Source of the DNA: Microbacter sp. GSS18
Lineage (GTDB): Bacteria > Actinomycetota > Actinomycetes > Actinomycetales > Microbacteriaceae
Direction: 5' to 3'
Assembly: GCA_029319145.1 (NCBI GenBank)
Contig: CP119753.1
Span: 1,178,001 to 1,242,000, forward strand
DNA length: 64,000 bases
Part shown: piece after piece, positions 18,601 to 25,800 of the stretch
Layout of the letters: each line of letters starts with the position of its first letter
Position numbering within the stretch: position 1 is the first letter of the stretch
Program-made: the position numbers and the translations under genes
The notes under the pieces: model-generated
Database searches by the model: none
What the model was told of the DNA's origin: nothing
Seen by the model: the letters and a program-made list of their open reading frames with translations, nothing else

Positions 18601-19896
18601 CTCGACGAAGACGGCGAGGTGATGTGGACGCAGGAGGAGCAGTACGGAATCCCGTGCATCTTTCCGGCGGTGTGGGAGGAGCAGGAGCTGGCCTACTGCG
18701 GCGACGTGGACGGACTCATCGAGGAGCGAAGCCTCGCCACCGGCGAGCGGACCGGGCGCAGCCTTGACTATCAGCTGGGCGGGACCGGAGAGCTCACTGT
18801 CACGGACGATGGCCAACTCCTCATCATGAGCGCCGTCTCTCCGAGCATCGGCCGATGGCAGCTGACCGGGACGCCCCGCAACGTGACGGACGTCGTCGCG
18901 CCCGGCTATTCGCTCGCGGGCTTCGATCCCGGCGGTGAGTTCCTCCTCATCGAGCCGCAGGGCGCACCGTGGCCCGATGTCCCCTACGAGGTCGTGGACG
19001 CCGCGAGCGGTGAGACCGTGCATCGATTCCTCGCCATGGTCGCCTATTGGGTCGGGCCGGGAATCCTGCGCACCGTGACCGGCGAGCGGGAGAACTACTA
19101 CATCGACGTCGCCGCTGGGACGGAGACTCCGGCCGACCCCCACGACCGCGATAGGTCCGTCGGCAACACGTGGGCGGAGCCACGCACCAGCCGCGACGGC
19201 AGCGTGTTCTTCGACATGGAGTGCTGCTCAGGGGCCGTCTCAGCCGTCGACCCGGTGACGCACGAGCCGACGGGCACCACCTTCGAGATCCCGGGTCCGG
19301 GCTACGACGCCTCCTCCGACGCCGACGCGTCCCTCGTCGCGTTCCTCGCTGCCGATGACCGGCCGGACGCGCAGGGTGCTCTCTGGGTCGGCGTCTTCGA
19401 TGCGACGGACGGCCAGATGCTGGCCGAACGGTCCTCACCCGACATCGCGGCCGTCATCATGACCGCAGACGGGCGGGTGATCACCGGAGGAAACGGATCG
19501 CTTCTCGTGATGGATGAACAGCTCGAGCCCCAGACGGTTCTGCCCGCGCCGCCCGGCGAGCTGTATCAGTTCGCATTGACGGAGGACGATTCGATCCTCG
19601 TGGCGGGAACGCGCGACCCGGCCGTCGCCGTCTACGACCTCGAGGCGGGTCGGATGCTCGGCGACCCGATCCCGGCCGAGCATCCGCTGACCGGCGTGGT
19701 GGTCGACCTCGACCCGTCGGGGGACTCCATGCTCGTCAGTATGCCGTCGGGAGTCGTCCGCTGGAGCCTGGACCCGGACGTCTGGTTCGATCAGGTCTGC
19801 CGCATCGCCGGGCGCAACCTCACCGCCCCCGAGTGGGACACGTACCTGTCCCACGTCGGTGCCTACCGCGAGACCTGCACGTTCCCGACCGAATAA
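15694..19896 (+). CDS. Transmembrane BTAD-nSTAND1-propeller regulator, copy 3
   Basis: 1400 residues from the ATG giving MAHMTIDVLGPV; ATG 15703 is an alternative, and a longer upstream extension is not supported by the paralogues. Winged helix plus BTAD occupy about 1-250. Walker A GASGSGKSS lies at 297-305 and Walker B IVVDQFEE at 348-355. The transmembrane helix (LAVAGVAVIAVIAVAAGGLAV) is at about 663-683. The propeller-like C-terminal half contains MECC in place of MDCC and ends with VCRIAGRNLTAPEWDTYLS and a final cysteine. There is no small membrane gene between copies 2 and 3. The gene ends 4 bp from the convergent EamA gene. Confidence 0.85.
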   Translation: MAHMTIDVLGPVLVEDSTLYPRERAVLAALVVRDGVPIASEELAEAIWPDAERPATWTKQIPQSISRLRKALGADRIVTTVSGYHLDVDPDEVDARRFESLVATAREHQRDGEPGRAIDGYRRALDLWRGRPYDDIGEWPEAEAAASDLEHLRVQASEALLRARLDVGDADAVVPDAERLVRQEPLRESRWALLALALYRAGRQADALAVLRAARERLADELGVDAGREITDLETAILQHDEALETNPSTMQTRTDCPYRGLGTYQEGDAGDFFGREDEIATATRRLEATGLVIVTGASGSGKSSLVRAGVVPSLRRRGRRVLVLGPGPAITETLRDAVSAGRRTDAIVVDQFEEVLESGAEVGADVAATLAAFIRDGGKVIITVRSDFLDRCAADPSLGPLMSESVVVVSPMGDDDLRAVIEEPAARAGLRLEPGLVELMLRDAAGEAGVLPHLSHALAETWVRREGPVLTVAGYEATGGISGAIAQSADRLYSGLDSGDQELCRTTLLRLVALAPDGLPVRRRLLAAPLRDDPAHSRLFGQLAHARLVSIEDDSVVLAHESLTRAWPRFRAWVQDGAEDLTVLGHLEAGAAAWEAGGRSHDDLARGVRLQAMLDLRERVDPSLTPSEIAFVEASAAREEDEKRTLAAAAAAERRQNRRLRLAVAGVAVIAVIAVAAGGLAVRSAVGEAAAAQSARIDALANEVRALRGTDRTVAALLAAESYRRWPDDARARGMMLGLLGSDAGAVESVYIPDTQQRVGGAILPGEETALIIREEKYAEIRDVDTGQVIRSFDVDLPSTGSPRRPFVTVSEDGRIAVLVDDGEISQTGEYGSVLSVLDLEDGTMPIPRLDLERAVTTYALSPEGDHAAYVDDVHGDLVLIDLRTGELHVRESVGTGWDGSGDWQGTVAFTEDGLLHVGMIDGRLLTVDPRTLEVVSTTAVPRSYANTRMVLLADGGYLTAGHSGIARLDEDGEVMWTQEEQYGIPCIFPAVWEEQELAYCGDVDGLIEERSLATGERTGRSLDYQLGGTGELTVTDDGQLLIMSAVSPSIGRWQLTGTPRNVTDVVAPGYSLAGFDPGGEFLLIEPQGAPWPDVPYEVVDAASGETVHRFLAMVAYWVGPGILRTVTGERENYYIDVAAGTETPADPHDRDRSVGNTWAEPRTSRDGSVFFDMECCSGAVSAVDPVTHEPTGTTFEIPGPGYDASSDADASLVAFLAADDRPDAQGALWVGVFDATDGQMLAERSSPDIAAVIMTADGRVITGGNGSLLVMDEQLEPQTVLPAPPGELYQFALTEDDSILVAGTRDPAVAVYDLEAGRMLGDPIPAEHPLTGVVVDLDPSGDSMLVSMPSGVVRWSLDPDVWFDQVCRIAGRNLTAPEWDTYLSHVGAYRETCTFPTE

Positions 19897-19900
19897 GCCC

Positions 19901-20890
19901 CTACGGCGCCGGAACCACCGCCGCGGGTCCGTGCGGGGTGCCCGCGCTGTCGGCGTCCATCCGCACCGCGATGACGCCGAGCAGCACGAGCGCCCCGCCG
20001 AGGAACTGGATCGGCGCGGGCGTCTCGCCCAGCAGCAGCCACGCGAACCCGAGCGCGAACAGCACTTCGCTGAGTCCGACGAACGATGCCAGTCGCGAGC
20101 CGACGCGCGGCACGGCCATGACGCCGAGTCCGTAGCCCACAGCTGTCGACGCCGTCGCGACCCACAGCAGCGGCAGGAACCACGGCACCTCGATCCCCGC
20201 GACGACCACGCTCACGGCGGGCGCGTGGAAGGGCAGGATGCCGGTGACGCCGAGCAGGATCATCACGGCCGCCCCGACGAGCAGTCCCCCGGCGGCCAGC
20301 GCGAGCGGGGGCAGATCGTCCCCGGTGCGCTCCGAGATGACGAAGTACGCCGCTGCGCACACCGCCGCTCCCAGCGCGAACACGGTGCCGAGCGCGTCGA
20401 AGCGCGCGCCCGCGAGGTCGATCACGAGCACCAGCCCCGCCATGGCGATGACCGAACCGCCGATCACCAGGTTCGACGGACGGCGGCGGGTCCGCAGCCA
20501 CGCCCAGACGACCACGAGCACGGGGGCGATGTACTGGATGAGCAGCGCGACGGCGACCGGCATGCGCTGCATCGCAGAGAAGAAGAACAGCTGGCAGCCC
20601 ATGACGCCCGTCAGCGCGAAGCCGACGATGAGCAGCCCGTGTCGTCGCACGAGGCCGGGGTCGCGGATGAGCGCGCGCACGAGCGCCGGCGCGAGCACGA
20701 GCCCCGCCAGCCCCATCCGGACGGCGAGCACCGACGTGAGCGACCAGCCGGCTTCGAACAGGGGCTTCACGAGGGGGCCGCTGGACGAGAACGCCAGCGC
20801 CGAGCCGACCGCCATGGCGAGACCGGAGGTGACACCGCGCGAGGCGGAGAGGGTGGGGACGATCGCGATCGGCGCGGTCGACGTGCTCAT
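19901..20890 (-). CDS. EamA/DMT family transporter
   Basis: 329 residues with about ten hydrophobic helices arranged as two EamA repeats (first roughly 20-150, second roughly 165-310). Family-like segments are MPVAVALLIQYIAPVLVVVWAWL and ASFVGLSEVLFALGFAWLLLGETP. The latter is the typical end of the second repeat. Predicted drug/metabolite exporter in the cytoplasmic membrane; substrate unknown. It is divergent from a CGNR zinc-finger regulator across a 74-bp gap with an inverted repeat. That pairing suggests direct regulation and an efflux role. Confidence 0.88.
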   Translation of the reverse strand: MSTSTAPIAIVPTLSASRGVTSGLAMAVGSALAFSSSGPLVKPLFEAGWSLTSVLAVRMGLAGLVLAPALVRALIRDPGLVRRHGLLIVGFALTGVMGCQLFFFSAMQRMPVAVALLIQYIAPVLVVVWAWLRTRRRPSNLVIGGSVIAMAGLVLVIDLAGARFDALGTVFALGAAVCAAAYFVISERTGDDLPPLALAAGGLLVGAAVMILLGVTGILPFHAPAVSVVVAGIEVPWFLPLLWVATASTAVGYGLGVMAVPRVGSRLASFVGLSEVLFALGFAWLLLGETPAPIQFLGGALVLLGVIAVRMDADSAGTPHGPAAVVPAP

Positions 20891-20903
20891 GGGCCGTCCT
20901 GAG

Positions 20904-20936
20904 TGTCATGAGTGAAGCGTGATTACACTGGTGACA
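20904..20936. promoter_or_regulatory. Inverted repeat in the EamA/CGNR divergent promoter
   Basis: TGTCATGAGTG (20904-20914) and CACTGGTGACA (20926-20936) match as inverted arms at 9 of 11 positions, separated by 11 bp. It lies between the two start codons and is the obvious candidate operator for the CGNR regulator. Confidence 0.6.
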
Positions 20937-20964
20937 GTACTGCCCGACAATGTCAGGAGTCAAT

Positions 20965-21534
20965 GTGATTTTCGGTCGTGACACGACCGCCGCCCTCGCG
21001 GCCGCCGTCGACCTGGTCAACACGCTTCCCGCGACGGACACCGAACGCCTCGACACGCTGTCGTCGTGGCCCGAGCTCGACGCGTACCTGCGTCGGCACC
21101 CCTACTCGGGGACGATCACGCGCGACGCCGACGAACTGGCATCCGTGCGCGGCATCCGGGCGCGTCTGCGCGAGCTGTGGCTCGTCGACCGCGTCGGCGC
21201 CGTGCCGATCGTGAACGCCATGCTCCGCGACGGCCGCGCCCTCCCCCAGCTGGTGATCCACGACGACTACGACTGGCACATCCACGCCACCGACTCCGAT
21301 GCGCCGCTGGCGACGCGCATCCTGGTCGAGGCGGCCATGGCGTTCGTCGACATCATCCGCGCCGACGAGTACGAGCGCGTCCGGGTGTGCGCCGCGGACG
21401 ACTGCCTGAGCGTCTACATCGATTACTCGAAGAACCGCTCGAAGCGCTACTGCGACACCGGCAACTGCGGCAACCGCATGAACGTCAACGCCTACCGCCG
21501 ACGCAAGGCCCGCGAAGCCGTCAGCGAGGGCTGA
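20965..21534 (+). CDS. CGNR zinc-finger (ABATE domain) transcriptional regulator
   Basis: 189 residues from a GTG start preceded by AGGAG with 5-nt spacing; an ATG 15 nt upstream (20950) is possible. The N-terminal ABATE-type domain begins with the familiar pattern FGRDTTAALAAAVDLVNTL. The C-terminal treble-clef-like zinc finger shows C-AADD-C, then YCDTGNCGNRMNVNAYRRRK, with the name-giving CGNR. Such proteins are stress- or ligand-responsive DNA-binding regulators. The gene is divergent from the EamA transporter and its 3' end overlaps the hydrolase gene tail to tail by 14 bp. Confidence 0.88.
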   Translation: MIFGRDTTAALAAAVDLVNTLPATDTERLDTLSSWPELDAYLRRHPYSGTITRDADELASVRGIRARLRELWLVDRVGAVPIVNAMLRDGRALPQLVIHDDYDWHIHATDSDAPLATRILVEAAMAFVDIIRADEYERVRVCAADDCLSVYIDYSKNRSKRYCDTGNCGNRMNVNAYRRRKAREAVSEG

Positions 21535-22414
21535 GCTCGCCGAGGAAGGCCTCGATGGCGGATGCCGCCTGCGCCGGCGTCTCGTAGTGGATGAGGTGCC
21601 CGACGTCGGGGATCTCGACCAGCCGGGAGTCGGCGAGCAGCGCGTGAAGCTCGCGCTGCTTCTCGATCGGCGTGATGTCGTCGCGCTGGGCGGCCACGAG
21701 GAGCGTGGGGACGTCGATGCCGCCCGCGAACTCCCGCACGTCGTGGGACACGCTCGTCACGAACGCCTCGCGGAGCACCTCGCGGTCGCTGAAGCGCGAG
21801 AAGTACGTGTCGTGCTGGTCGTGGACGAACGCGCGGATGTCCTTGTCCCGCGTCTTCGCCATCGTCTCGCTCATGACGCGCACGATGAGGCCGTTGCGCA
21901 ACAGGGCGTCCCCGAGGCTCTCGGGCAGTCGCGCGCCGAGCGCGTAGTAGAAGATCGCGAGGCGCGTCATGATGCCGCGCGGCCCCTCGAGCGCCGGCGC
22001 GCCGATGGGGTTCACCAGGATCAGCGCGCGCGTGTCGAGCCCCCGCGCGACCGCGGCCGCGGACACGATCGACCCGAACGAGTGCCCCAGGACGATCGAG
22101 TCCGGCGCCGCCGCCGCATGGAACGCGGTGAGCCAGTCGGCGTAGGCGGCGATGTCATGCGCGCGGTCCGGCAGCGGGGCCGTCTCACCGAAACCGGGCA
22201 GATCCGGCATGACGACACGGATACCGGGCAGGTGCGCGACGACCGGCTCGAGACCGTGATGCTCGCCGCGGAATCCGTGGACCGCGAGGATCGTGACCTC
22301 GGCGTCGTCGGGACCGTACGTCCAGTAGGCCGTCGTCCCGTCCAGCACGTCCACCTCGGCGCGGCTCACCGGGATGTCCGCCAGGAGCGGGGCATAGGGG
22401 TTCTCGCTCGGCAC
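21521..22414 (-). CDS. Alpha/beta hydrolase
   Basis: 297 residues, alpha/beta-hydrolase fold. The oxyanion-hole motif HGFRG is at 46-50, the nucleophile elbow GHSFGS has S112, the likely acid lies in QRDDITP (D245 or D246), and the catalytic histidine is H273 in VGHLIHYETP. No signal peptide is seen, so it is cytoplasmic. The substrate cannot be inferred. Start is a GTG with a TAGACT hexamer 6 bp upstream and no Shine-Dalgarno sequence, suggesting a leaderless mRNA. Confidence 0.88.
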   Translation of the reverse strand: MPSENPYAPLLADIPVSRAEVDVLDGTTAYWTYGPDDAEVTILAVHGFRGEHHGLEPVVAHLPGIRVVMPDLPGFGETAPLPDRAHDIAAYADWLTAFHAAAAPDSIVLGHSFGSIVSAAAVARGLDTRALILVNPIGAPALEGPRGIMTRLAIFYYALGARLPESLGDALLRNGLIVRVMSETMAKTRDKDIRAFVHDQHDTYFSRFSDREVLREAFVTSVSHDVREFAGGIDVPTLLVAAQRDDITPIEKQRELHALLADSRLVEIPDVGHLIHYETPAQAASAIEAFLGELSPR

Positions 22415-22420
22415 CCGTCG

Positions 22421-22426
22421 AGTCTA
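22421..22426 (-). promoter_or_regulatory. Leaderless-type -10 (TAGACT) for the alpha/beta hydrolase gene
   Basis: TAGACT on the minus strand ends 6 bp before the GTG start at 22414. No recognisable -35 or ribosome-binding site is seen. Confidence 0.5.
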
Positions 22427-22484
22427 GGAGGCGTCACGCTGAGGGCGCGCCGTGAGCCTCACCGGCGATGTCGGCGACGGGGCA

Positions 22485-22490
22485 TACCGT
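22485..22490 (+). promoter_or_regulatory. Leaderless-type -10 (TACCGT) for the exonuclease gene
   Basis: TACCGT ends 7 bp before ATG 22498, with no Shine-Dalgarno sequence between them. This supports both leaderless transcription and the chosen start. Confidence 0.45.
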
Positions 22491-22497
22491 GGGCGGC

Positions 22498-23229
22498 ATG
22501 GAATCGTGGCAGCCCGAGCCGCTCCCCCTGTTCGACGTTCCCGAGTGGACGAGCGCCGTCGGCGTGTTCGACCTCGAGACGACGGGCATCGACGTCGCCC
22601 ACGACCGCGTCGTGACCGCGCATGTCGGGATGCTCGACGCCTCGGGCCACGTGACCAGTGCGCAGAACTGGCTCGCCGACCCCGCGATCGAGATCCCCGC
22701 GGGTGCGACCGCCGTCCACGGCATCACGACCGAGCGAGCACGGACGGAAGGCCGCCCGGCAGCGGACGTGGTGACGGAGGTCGTTGCGGCTCTCCGGTCA
22801 CTGCTCGACGCCGGGGTGCCGGTGGTCGCGTACAACGCCCCCTACGACTTCTCACTCCTCAAGCACGAGGCCGTCCGTCACGGCGTCGCGCCGATCATCG
22901 ATCCGTCCCCGGTCATCGACCCGCTCATCGTCGACAAGGCGTACGACCGCTACCGCCGCGGCAAGCGCACGCTCGAGGTCGTCGCCGCCCACTATTGCGT
23001 CCGTCTCGACGGGGCTCACGACGCCTCGGCGGATGCCGTGGCCGCGGGCCGTGTCGCGCAGGCGATCGCGGAGCGCTACGCCGACGCGCTGCCCGCGACG
23101 GCCACCGAGCTCCACACCCAGCAGGTCTCGTGGGCCCGCGCGCAGGCCGAGAGCCTCACGGAGTACTTCATCCGCATCGGGCGCCTCGACCCCGAAGACC
23201 ACGTCGACGGGCGCTGGCCGATCCGCTGA
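22498..23229 (+). CDS. DEDDh-type 3'-5' exonuclease (DNA polymerase III epsilon-like)
   Basis: 243 residues. Exo I motif FDLETTG supplies D and E, Exo II lies around VAYNAPYDFSLL (D), and Exo III is HDASADAVA (H and D), which together make a DEDDh exonuclease. HGITTERA is also typical of DnaQ-like proteins. Likely a stand-alone proofreading or repair exonuclease rather than the replisome epsilon subunit. An upstream GTG/ATG extension exists, but ATG 22498 fits the promoter-like TACCGT at -7. The gene ends at a terminator shared with ribosomal protein L31. Confidence 0.85.
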   Translation: MESWQPEPLPLFDVPEWTSAVGVFDLETTGIDVAHDRVVTAHVGMLDASGHVTSAQNWLADPAIEIPAGATAVHGITTERARTEGRPAADVVTEVVAALRSLLDAGVPVVAYNAPYDFSLLKHEAVRHGVAPIIDPSPVIDPLIVDKAYDRYRRGKRTLEVVAAHYCVRLDGAHDASADAVAAGRVAQAIAERYADALPATATELHTQQVSWARAQAESLTEYFIRIGRLDPEDHVDGRWPIR

Positions 23230-23264
23230 CGGTCGGTGCGCCGCGCGGTGTCCCGCGGGGACGA

Positions 23265-23294
23265 CGAAGGGCCCCGCCGAAGCGGGGCCCTTCG
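23265..23294. terminator. Bidirectional terminator hairpin between the exonuclease and rpmE2
   Basis: A 13-bp perfect stem, CGAAGGGCCCCGC with its complement, around a CGAA loop. It sits between two convergent genes and ends 9 bp from the L31 stop codon. Confidence 0.85.
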
Positions 23295-23303
23295 TGAAGC
23301 GGC

Positions 23304-23555
23304 TTACTTGGAGCCGAAGTTCTTGAAGCGCTGGTTGAACTTCTCGACCCGACCCGCCGAGTCGAGGATGCGCTGCTTGCCCGTGTAGAACGGGTGCGAC
23401 GCCGACGAGATCTCGACGTCGATGACGGGGTACTCGACACCGTCGAGCTCGATCGTCTTGTCGCTGGTCACCGTCGAGCGGGTGAGGAACGTGTCGCCCG
23501 AGCCGAGGTCGCGGAACACGACGGCGCGGTACTCGGGGTGGATGTCAGTCTTCAT
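23304..23555 (-). CDS. rpmE2: 50S ribosomal protein L31 type B
   Basis: 83 residues, [17 protein letters not shown] at the start and [12 protein letters not shown] at the end. It lacks the zinc-binding CxxC of type A L31 and has the longer form with [12 protein letters not shown], so it is the zinc-independent type B paralogue. In many bacteria this form replaces L31A under zinc limitation through Zur. I see no obvious Zur box here. A TAGAAT -10 at 23632-23637 implies a leader of roughly 75 nt containing a small hairpin (23578-23593). Confidence 0.95.
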   Translation of the reverse strand: MKTDIHPEYRAVVFRDLGSGDTFLTRSTVTSDKTIELDGVEYPVIDVEISSASHPFYTGKQRILDSAGRVEKFNQRFKNFGSK

Positions 23556-23631
23556 GGGAGTCCTTTGGAAGTGGTGCCCTGGATTTTGCCAGGACGGACA
23601 AAGTCTGGCGGTGCGAGTGCACCAAAGGGAG

Positions 23632-23637
23632 ATTCTA
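23632..23637 (-). promoter_or_regulatory. Probable -10 (TAGAAT) of rpmE2
   Basis: TAGAAT on the minus strand, 77 bp before the L31 start. The intervening leader holds CCTGG-N6-CCAGG (23578-23593), which could form a weak hairpin. Confidence 0.5.
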
Positions 23638-23679
23638 CCAGTCGAAGCCCGGGAACGCGGAATCCCGGGGCCGGCGCAT

Positions 23680-24465
23680 TCAGCGCGCCGCGCGAGCGGC
23701 GTACCGACCGCCGTCCTGGTCGAGCCGGATCGGCATCCCGAAGGTCTCGGTGAGGGCCTCGGCGGTCAGCGTCTCGGCGATCGGGCCCGCCGCCACGACG
23801 CGCCCCTCGTCGATCAGCAGCACGTGGGTGAAGCCGGCGGGGATCTCCTCGACGTGATGGGTGACCATGATCATCGCCGGTGTCGTGGGCGCCTGGGCGT
23901 AGCCGCTGAGCAGCTCGACCAGCTCTTCCCGTGCGCCGAGATCCAGGCTCGCCGCGGGCTCGTCCAGCAGCAGCAGCTCGGGGTCGGTCATGACGGCCCG
24001 TGCGATCTGAACGCGCTTCTGCTCGCCGTCGCTGAGCGTGCCGAAGGTGCGGTCGGCGAGCTGGTCGAGGTGCCACTCGGCGAGCACGCGCAGCGCGCGG
24101 CGCTCGTCGATGTCCTCGTAGTCCTCGTGCCAGCGCCCGAGCACCGAGTACGCCGCGGTCAGCACGACGTTCAGCACGGTCTCGTCGGCCGGGATGCGAC
24201 GCGCCATCGCCGTCGAGGCGAAGCCGATGCGGGGCCGCAGCTCGAAAACGTCCGAGCGGCCCAGTCGCTCGCCGAGCACGTCGACCGTGCCCGCGGTGGG
24301 GTGGATCGTCGTCGCGGCCAGCTGGAGCAGCGTGGTCTTTCCTGCGCCGTTCGGGCCGAGGATCACCCAGCGCTCGTCGTCGGCGACGCGCCAGTCCAGG
24401 TGATCGATGATGTCTCGGGCGTTTCGGCGGACGACGACGTCGGAGAATTCGAGCACCTGGGGCAT
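23680..24465 (-). CDS. Stand-alone ABC transporter ATP-binding protein
   Basis: 261 residues. Walker [10 protein letters not shown] is near residue 37, the signature motif appears as [14 protein letters not shown], Walker B as [12 protein letters not shown], and the H-loop in [10 protein letters not shown]. No permease gene lies nearby, so the partner and substrate are unknown. The sequence resembles the orphan ATPases often annotated YlmA/ModF-like. Its start follows a TAGGCT hexamer by 6 bp. That hexamer contains the TAG stop codon of the upstream glgA, so it may be read from its own leaderless promoter, from glgA, or from both. Confidence 0.85.
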   Translation of the reverse strand: MPQVLEFSDVVVRRNARDIIDHLDWRVADDERWVILGPNGAGKTTLLQLAATTIHPTAGTVDVLGERLGRSDVFELRPRIGFASTAMARRIPADETVLNVVLTAAYSVLGRWHEDYEDIDERRALRVLAEWHLDQLADRTFGTLSDGEQKRVQIARAVMTDPELLLLDEPAASLDLGAREELVELLSGYAQAPTTPAMIMVTHHVEEIPAGFTHVLLIDEGRVVAAGPIAETLTAEALTETFGMPIRLDQDGGRYAARAAR

Positions 24466-24471
24466 GCGACC

Positions 24472-24477
24472 AGCCTA
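24472..24477 (-). promoter_or_regulatory. Leaderless-type -10 (TAGGCT) overlapping the glgA stop codon
   Basis: TAGGCT ends 6 bp before the ABC ATPase start, and its first three bases are the glgA stop codon. A promoter is inferred by analogy with similarly spaced hexamers elsewhere in the window. Confidence 0.45.
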
Positions 24478-25668
24478 CCGGCCGCCCGCGGCCAGCTCGG
24501 CGTACAGCGCGGCGGTCTGCTCGGCGATCCGCCCCCAGCTGAAGTCCTCGATCGCGCGGCGCCGACCCGCTTCGCCGTACGCGCGAGCGCGCTCGGGGTC
24601 CGAGACGACCTCGGTGAGCACCGCCGCGAGATCGGCGACGAAGGCCTCGGGGTCGGTCGGCGTGCCCGTGCCGTCCTGCACCTGGTCGATCGGGACGATG
24701 CGCCCGGTCTCGCCGTCGACCACGACCTCGGGGATGCCGCCCGTGCCGGTGCCGACGACGGCCGCGCCGCACGCCATCGCCTCGAGGTTCACGATTCCGA
24801 GGGGCTCGTAGACCGAGGGGCAGACGAACGTCGTCGCGGCGGTGAGGATCGCGCACAGCTCATGCCGCGGCAGCAGCCGGTCGATCCACACGACGCCTTC
24901 GCGCGTGGCCTGCAGGCCCTTCACGAGCTCCTCGACCTCGGCGAGGATCTGCGGCGTGTCCGGCGCACCGGCGCACAGCACGAGCTGGACGTCGTCGGGA
25001 AGGCGCTCTGCCGCCCGCAGAAGATACGGCAGCCCCTTCTGACGCGTGATGCGGCCGACGAACACCACAGAGGGCCGCGTCGGATCGATGCCGAGACCGG
25101 CGAGCAGCTCGTCGTCCTCGACGGGGTGCCAGGCCTGCGTGTCGATGCCGTTGTAGATGACGCGGACCTTGGCGGGGTCGAGGGCCGGGTAGCTGCGCAG
25201 GATATCGTCGCGCATTCCGTTGCTCACGGCCACGATGGCCGCGGCACCCTCGTACGCCGTCTTCTCGATGTAGCTCGACACGGCGTACCCGCCGCCGAGC
25301 TGCTCGGCCTTCCACGGGCGCAGCGGCTCGAGGCTGTGAGCCGTCACGACGTGCGGGATGCCGTGGAGCAGCGAGGACAGGTGACCGGCGAAGTTCGCGT
25401 ACCACGTGTGGCTATGCACGACATCGGCTCCGGCGACGTCGCCGACGATCTCCAGATCGGTCCCGAGCGTCTGGATCGCGCCGTTCGCTGCGGCGAGCTC
25501 GCCGGGCACGCCGTAGTTGGCGGTGTCGTCCTCATCCCGCGGTCCGCCGAAGGCGCGGACCTGCACCTCGATCGACGCCCGCAGAGCCTTCACCAGCTCG
25601 GTGACGTGGACTCCGGCGCCGCCGTAGATCTCGGGCGGGTACTCCTTGGTGACGATGTCGACGCGCAT
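24475..25668 (-). CDS. glgA: Glycogen synthase / ADP-glucose alpha-glucosyltransferase (GT4)
   Basis: 397 residues from the ATG giving MRVDIVTKEYPPEIYGGAG; a longer upstream frame is unlikely. GT4 features are the N-terminal glycine-rich acceptor loop, VGRITRQKGLPYLLRAA in the donor domain, and the E-x7-E motif in VYEPLGIVNLEAM. It is divergent from glgC, which makes its ADP-glucose donor. Actinobacterial enzymes of this type include mycobacterial GlgM, which makes maltose-1-phosphate rather than extending glycogen, so the product may be either. Cytoplasmic. Promoter-like TAGCGT lies 7 bp before the ATG. Confidence 0.9.
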   Translation of the reverse strand: MRVDIVTKEYPPEIYGGAGVHVTELVKALRASIEVQVRAFGGPRDEDDTANYGVPGELAAANGAIQTLGTDLEIVGDVAGADVVHSHTWYANFAGHLSSLLHGIPHVVTAHSLEPLRPWKAEQLGGGYAVSSYIEKTAYEGAAAIVAVSNGMRDDILRSYPALDPAKVRVIYNGIDTQAWHPVEDDELLAGLGIDPTRPSVVFVGRITRQKGLPYLLRAAERLPDDVQLVLCAGAPDTPQILAEVEELVKGLQATREGVVWIDRLLPRHELCAILTAATTFVCPSVYEPLGIVNLEAMACGAAVVGTGTGGIPEVVVDGETGRIVPIDQVQDGTGTPTDPEAFVADLAAVLTEVVSDPERARAYGEAGRRRAIEDFSWGRIAEQTAALYAELAAGGR

Positions 25669-25675
25669 GTCTCGA

Positions 25676-25681
25676 ACGCTA
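25676..25681 (-). promoter_or_regulatory. Leaderless-type -10 (TAGCGT) of glgA
   Basis: TAGCGT on the minus strand ends 7 bp before ATG 25668; no Shine-Dalgarno sequence is visible. Confidence 0.5.
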
Positions 25682-25788
25682 GTACAGACCGGACTTCCGC
25701 ACACCGGTCCGGGCGCTTCGGGAGCACAACCGGACATGTCCCGTGAACACGCGCACACAACCCCGTGCGTTCACCCCTTGCCTGGTCA

Positions 25789-25794
25789 TAGTGT
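25789..25794 (+). promoter_or_regulatory. Leaderless-type -10 (TAGTGT) of glgC
   Basis: TAGTGT ends 6 bp before ATG 25801. Together with the glgA element it makes a divergent pair of near-leaderless promoters about 110 bp apart. Confidence 0.5.
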
Positions 25795-25800
25795 GGGGTC

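Noticed and set aside
6576..19896. Possibility that the tandem BTAD-STAND genes are a mobile or phage-defence island
   Set aside because: No transposase, integrase, terminal repeats, tRNA junction or base-composition shift is visible, and no nuclease or other effector domain is seen. Tandem duplication of a regulator gene explains the array.
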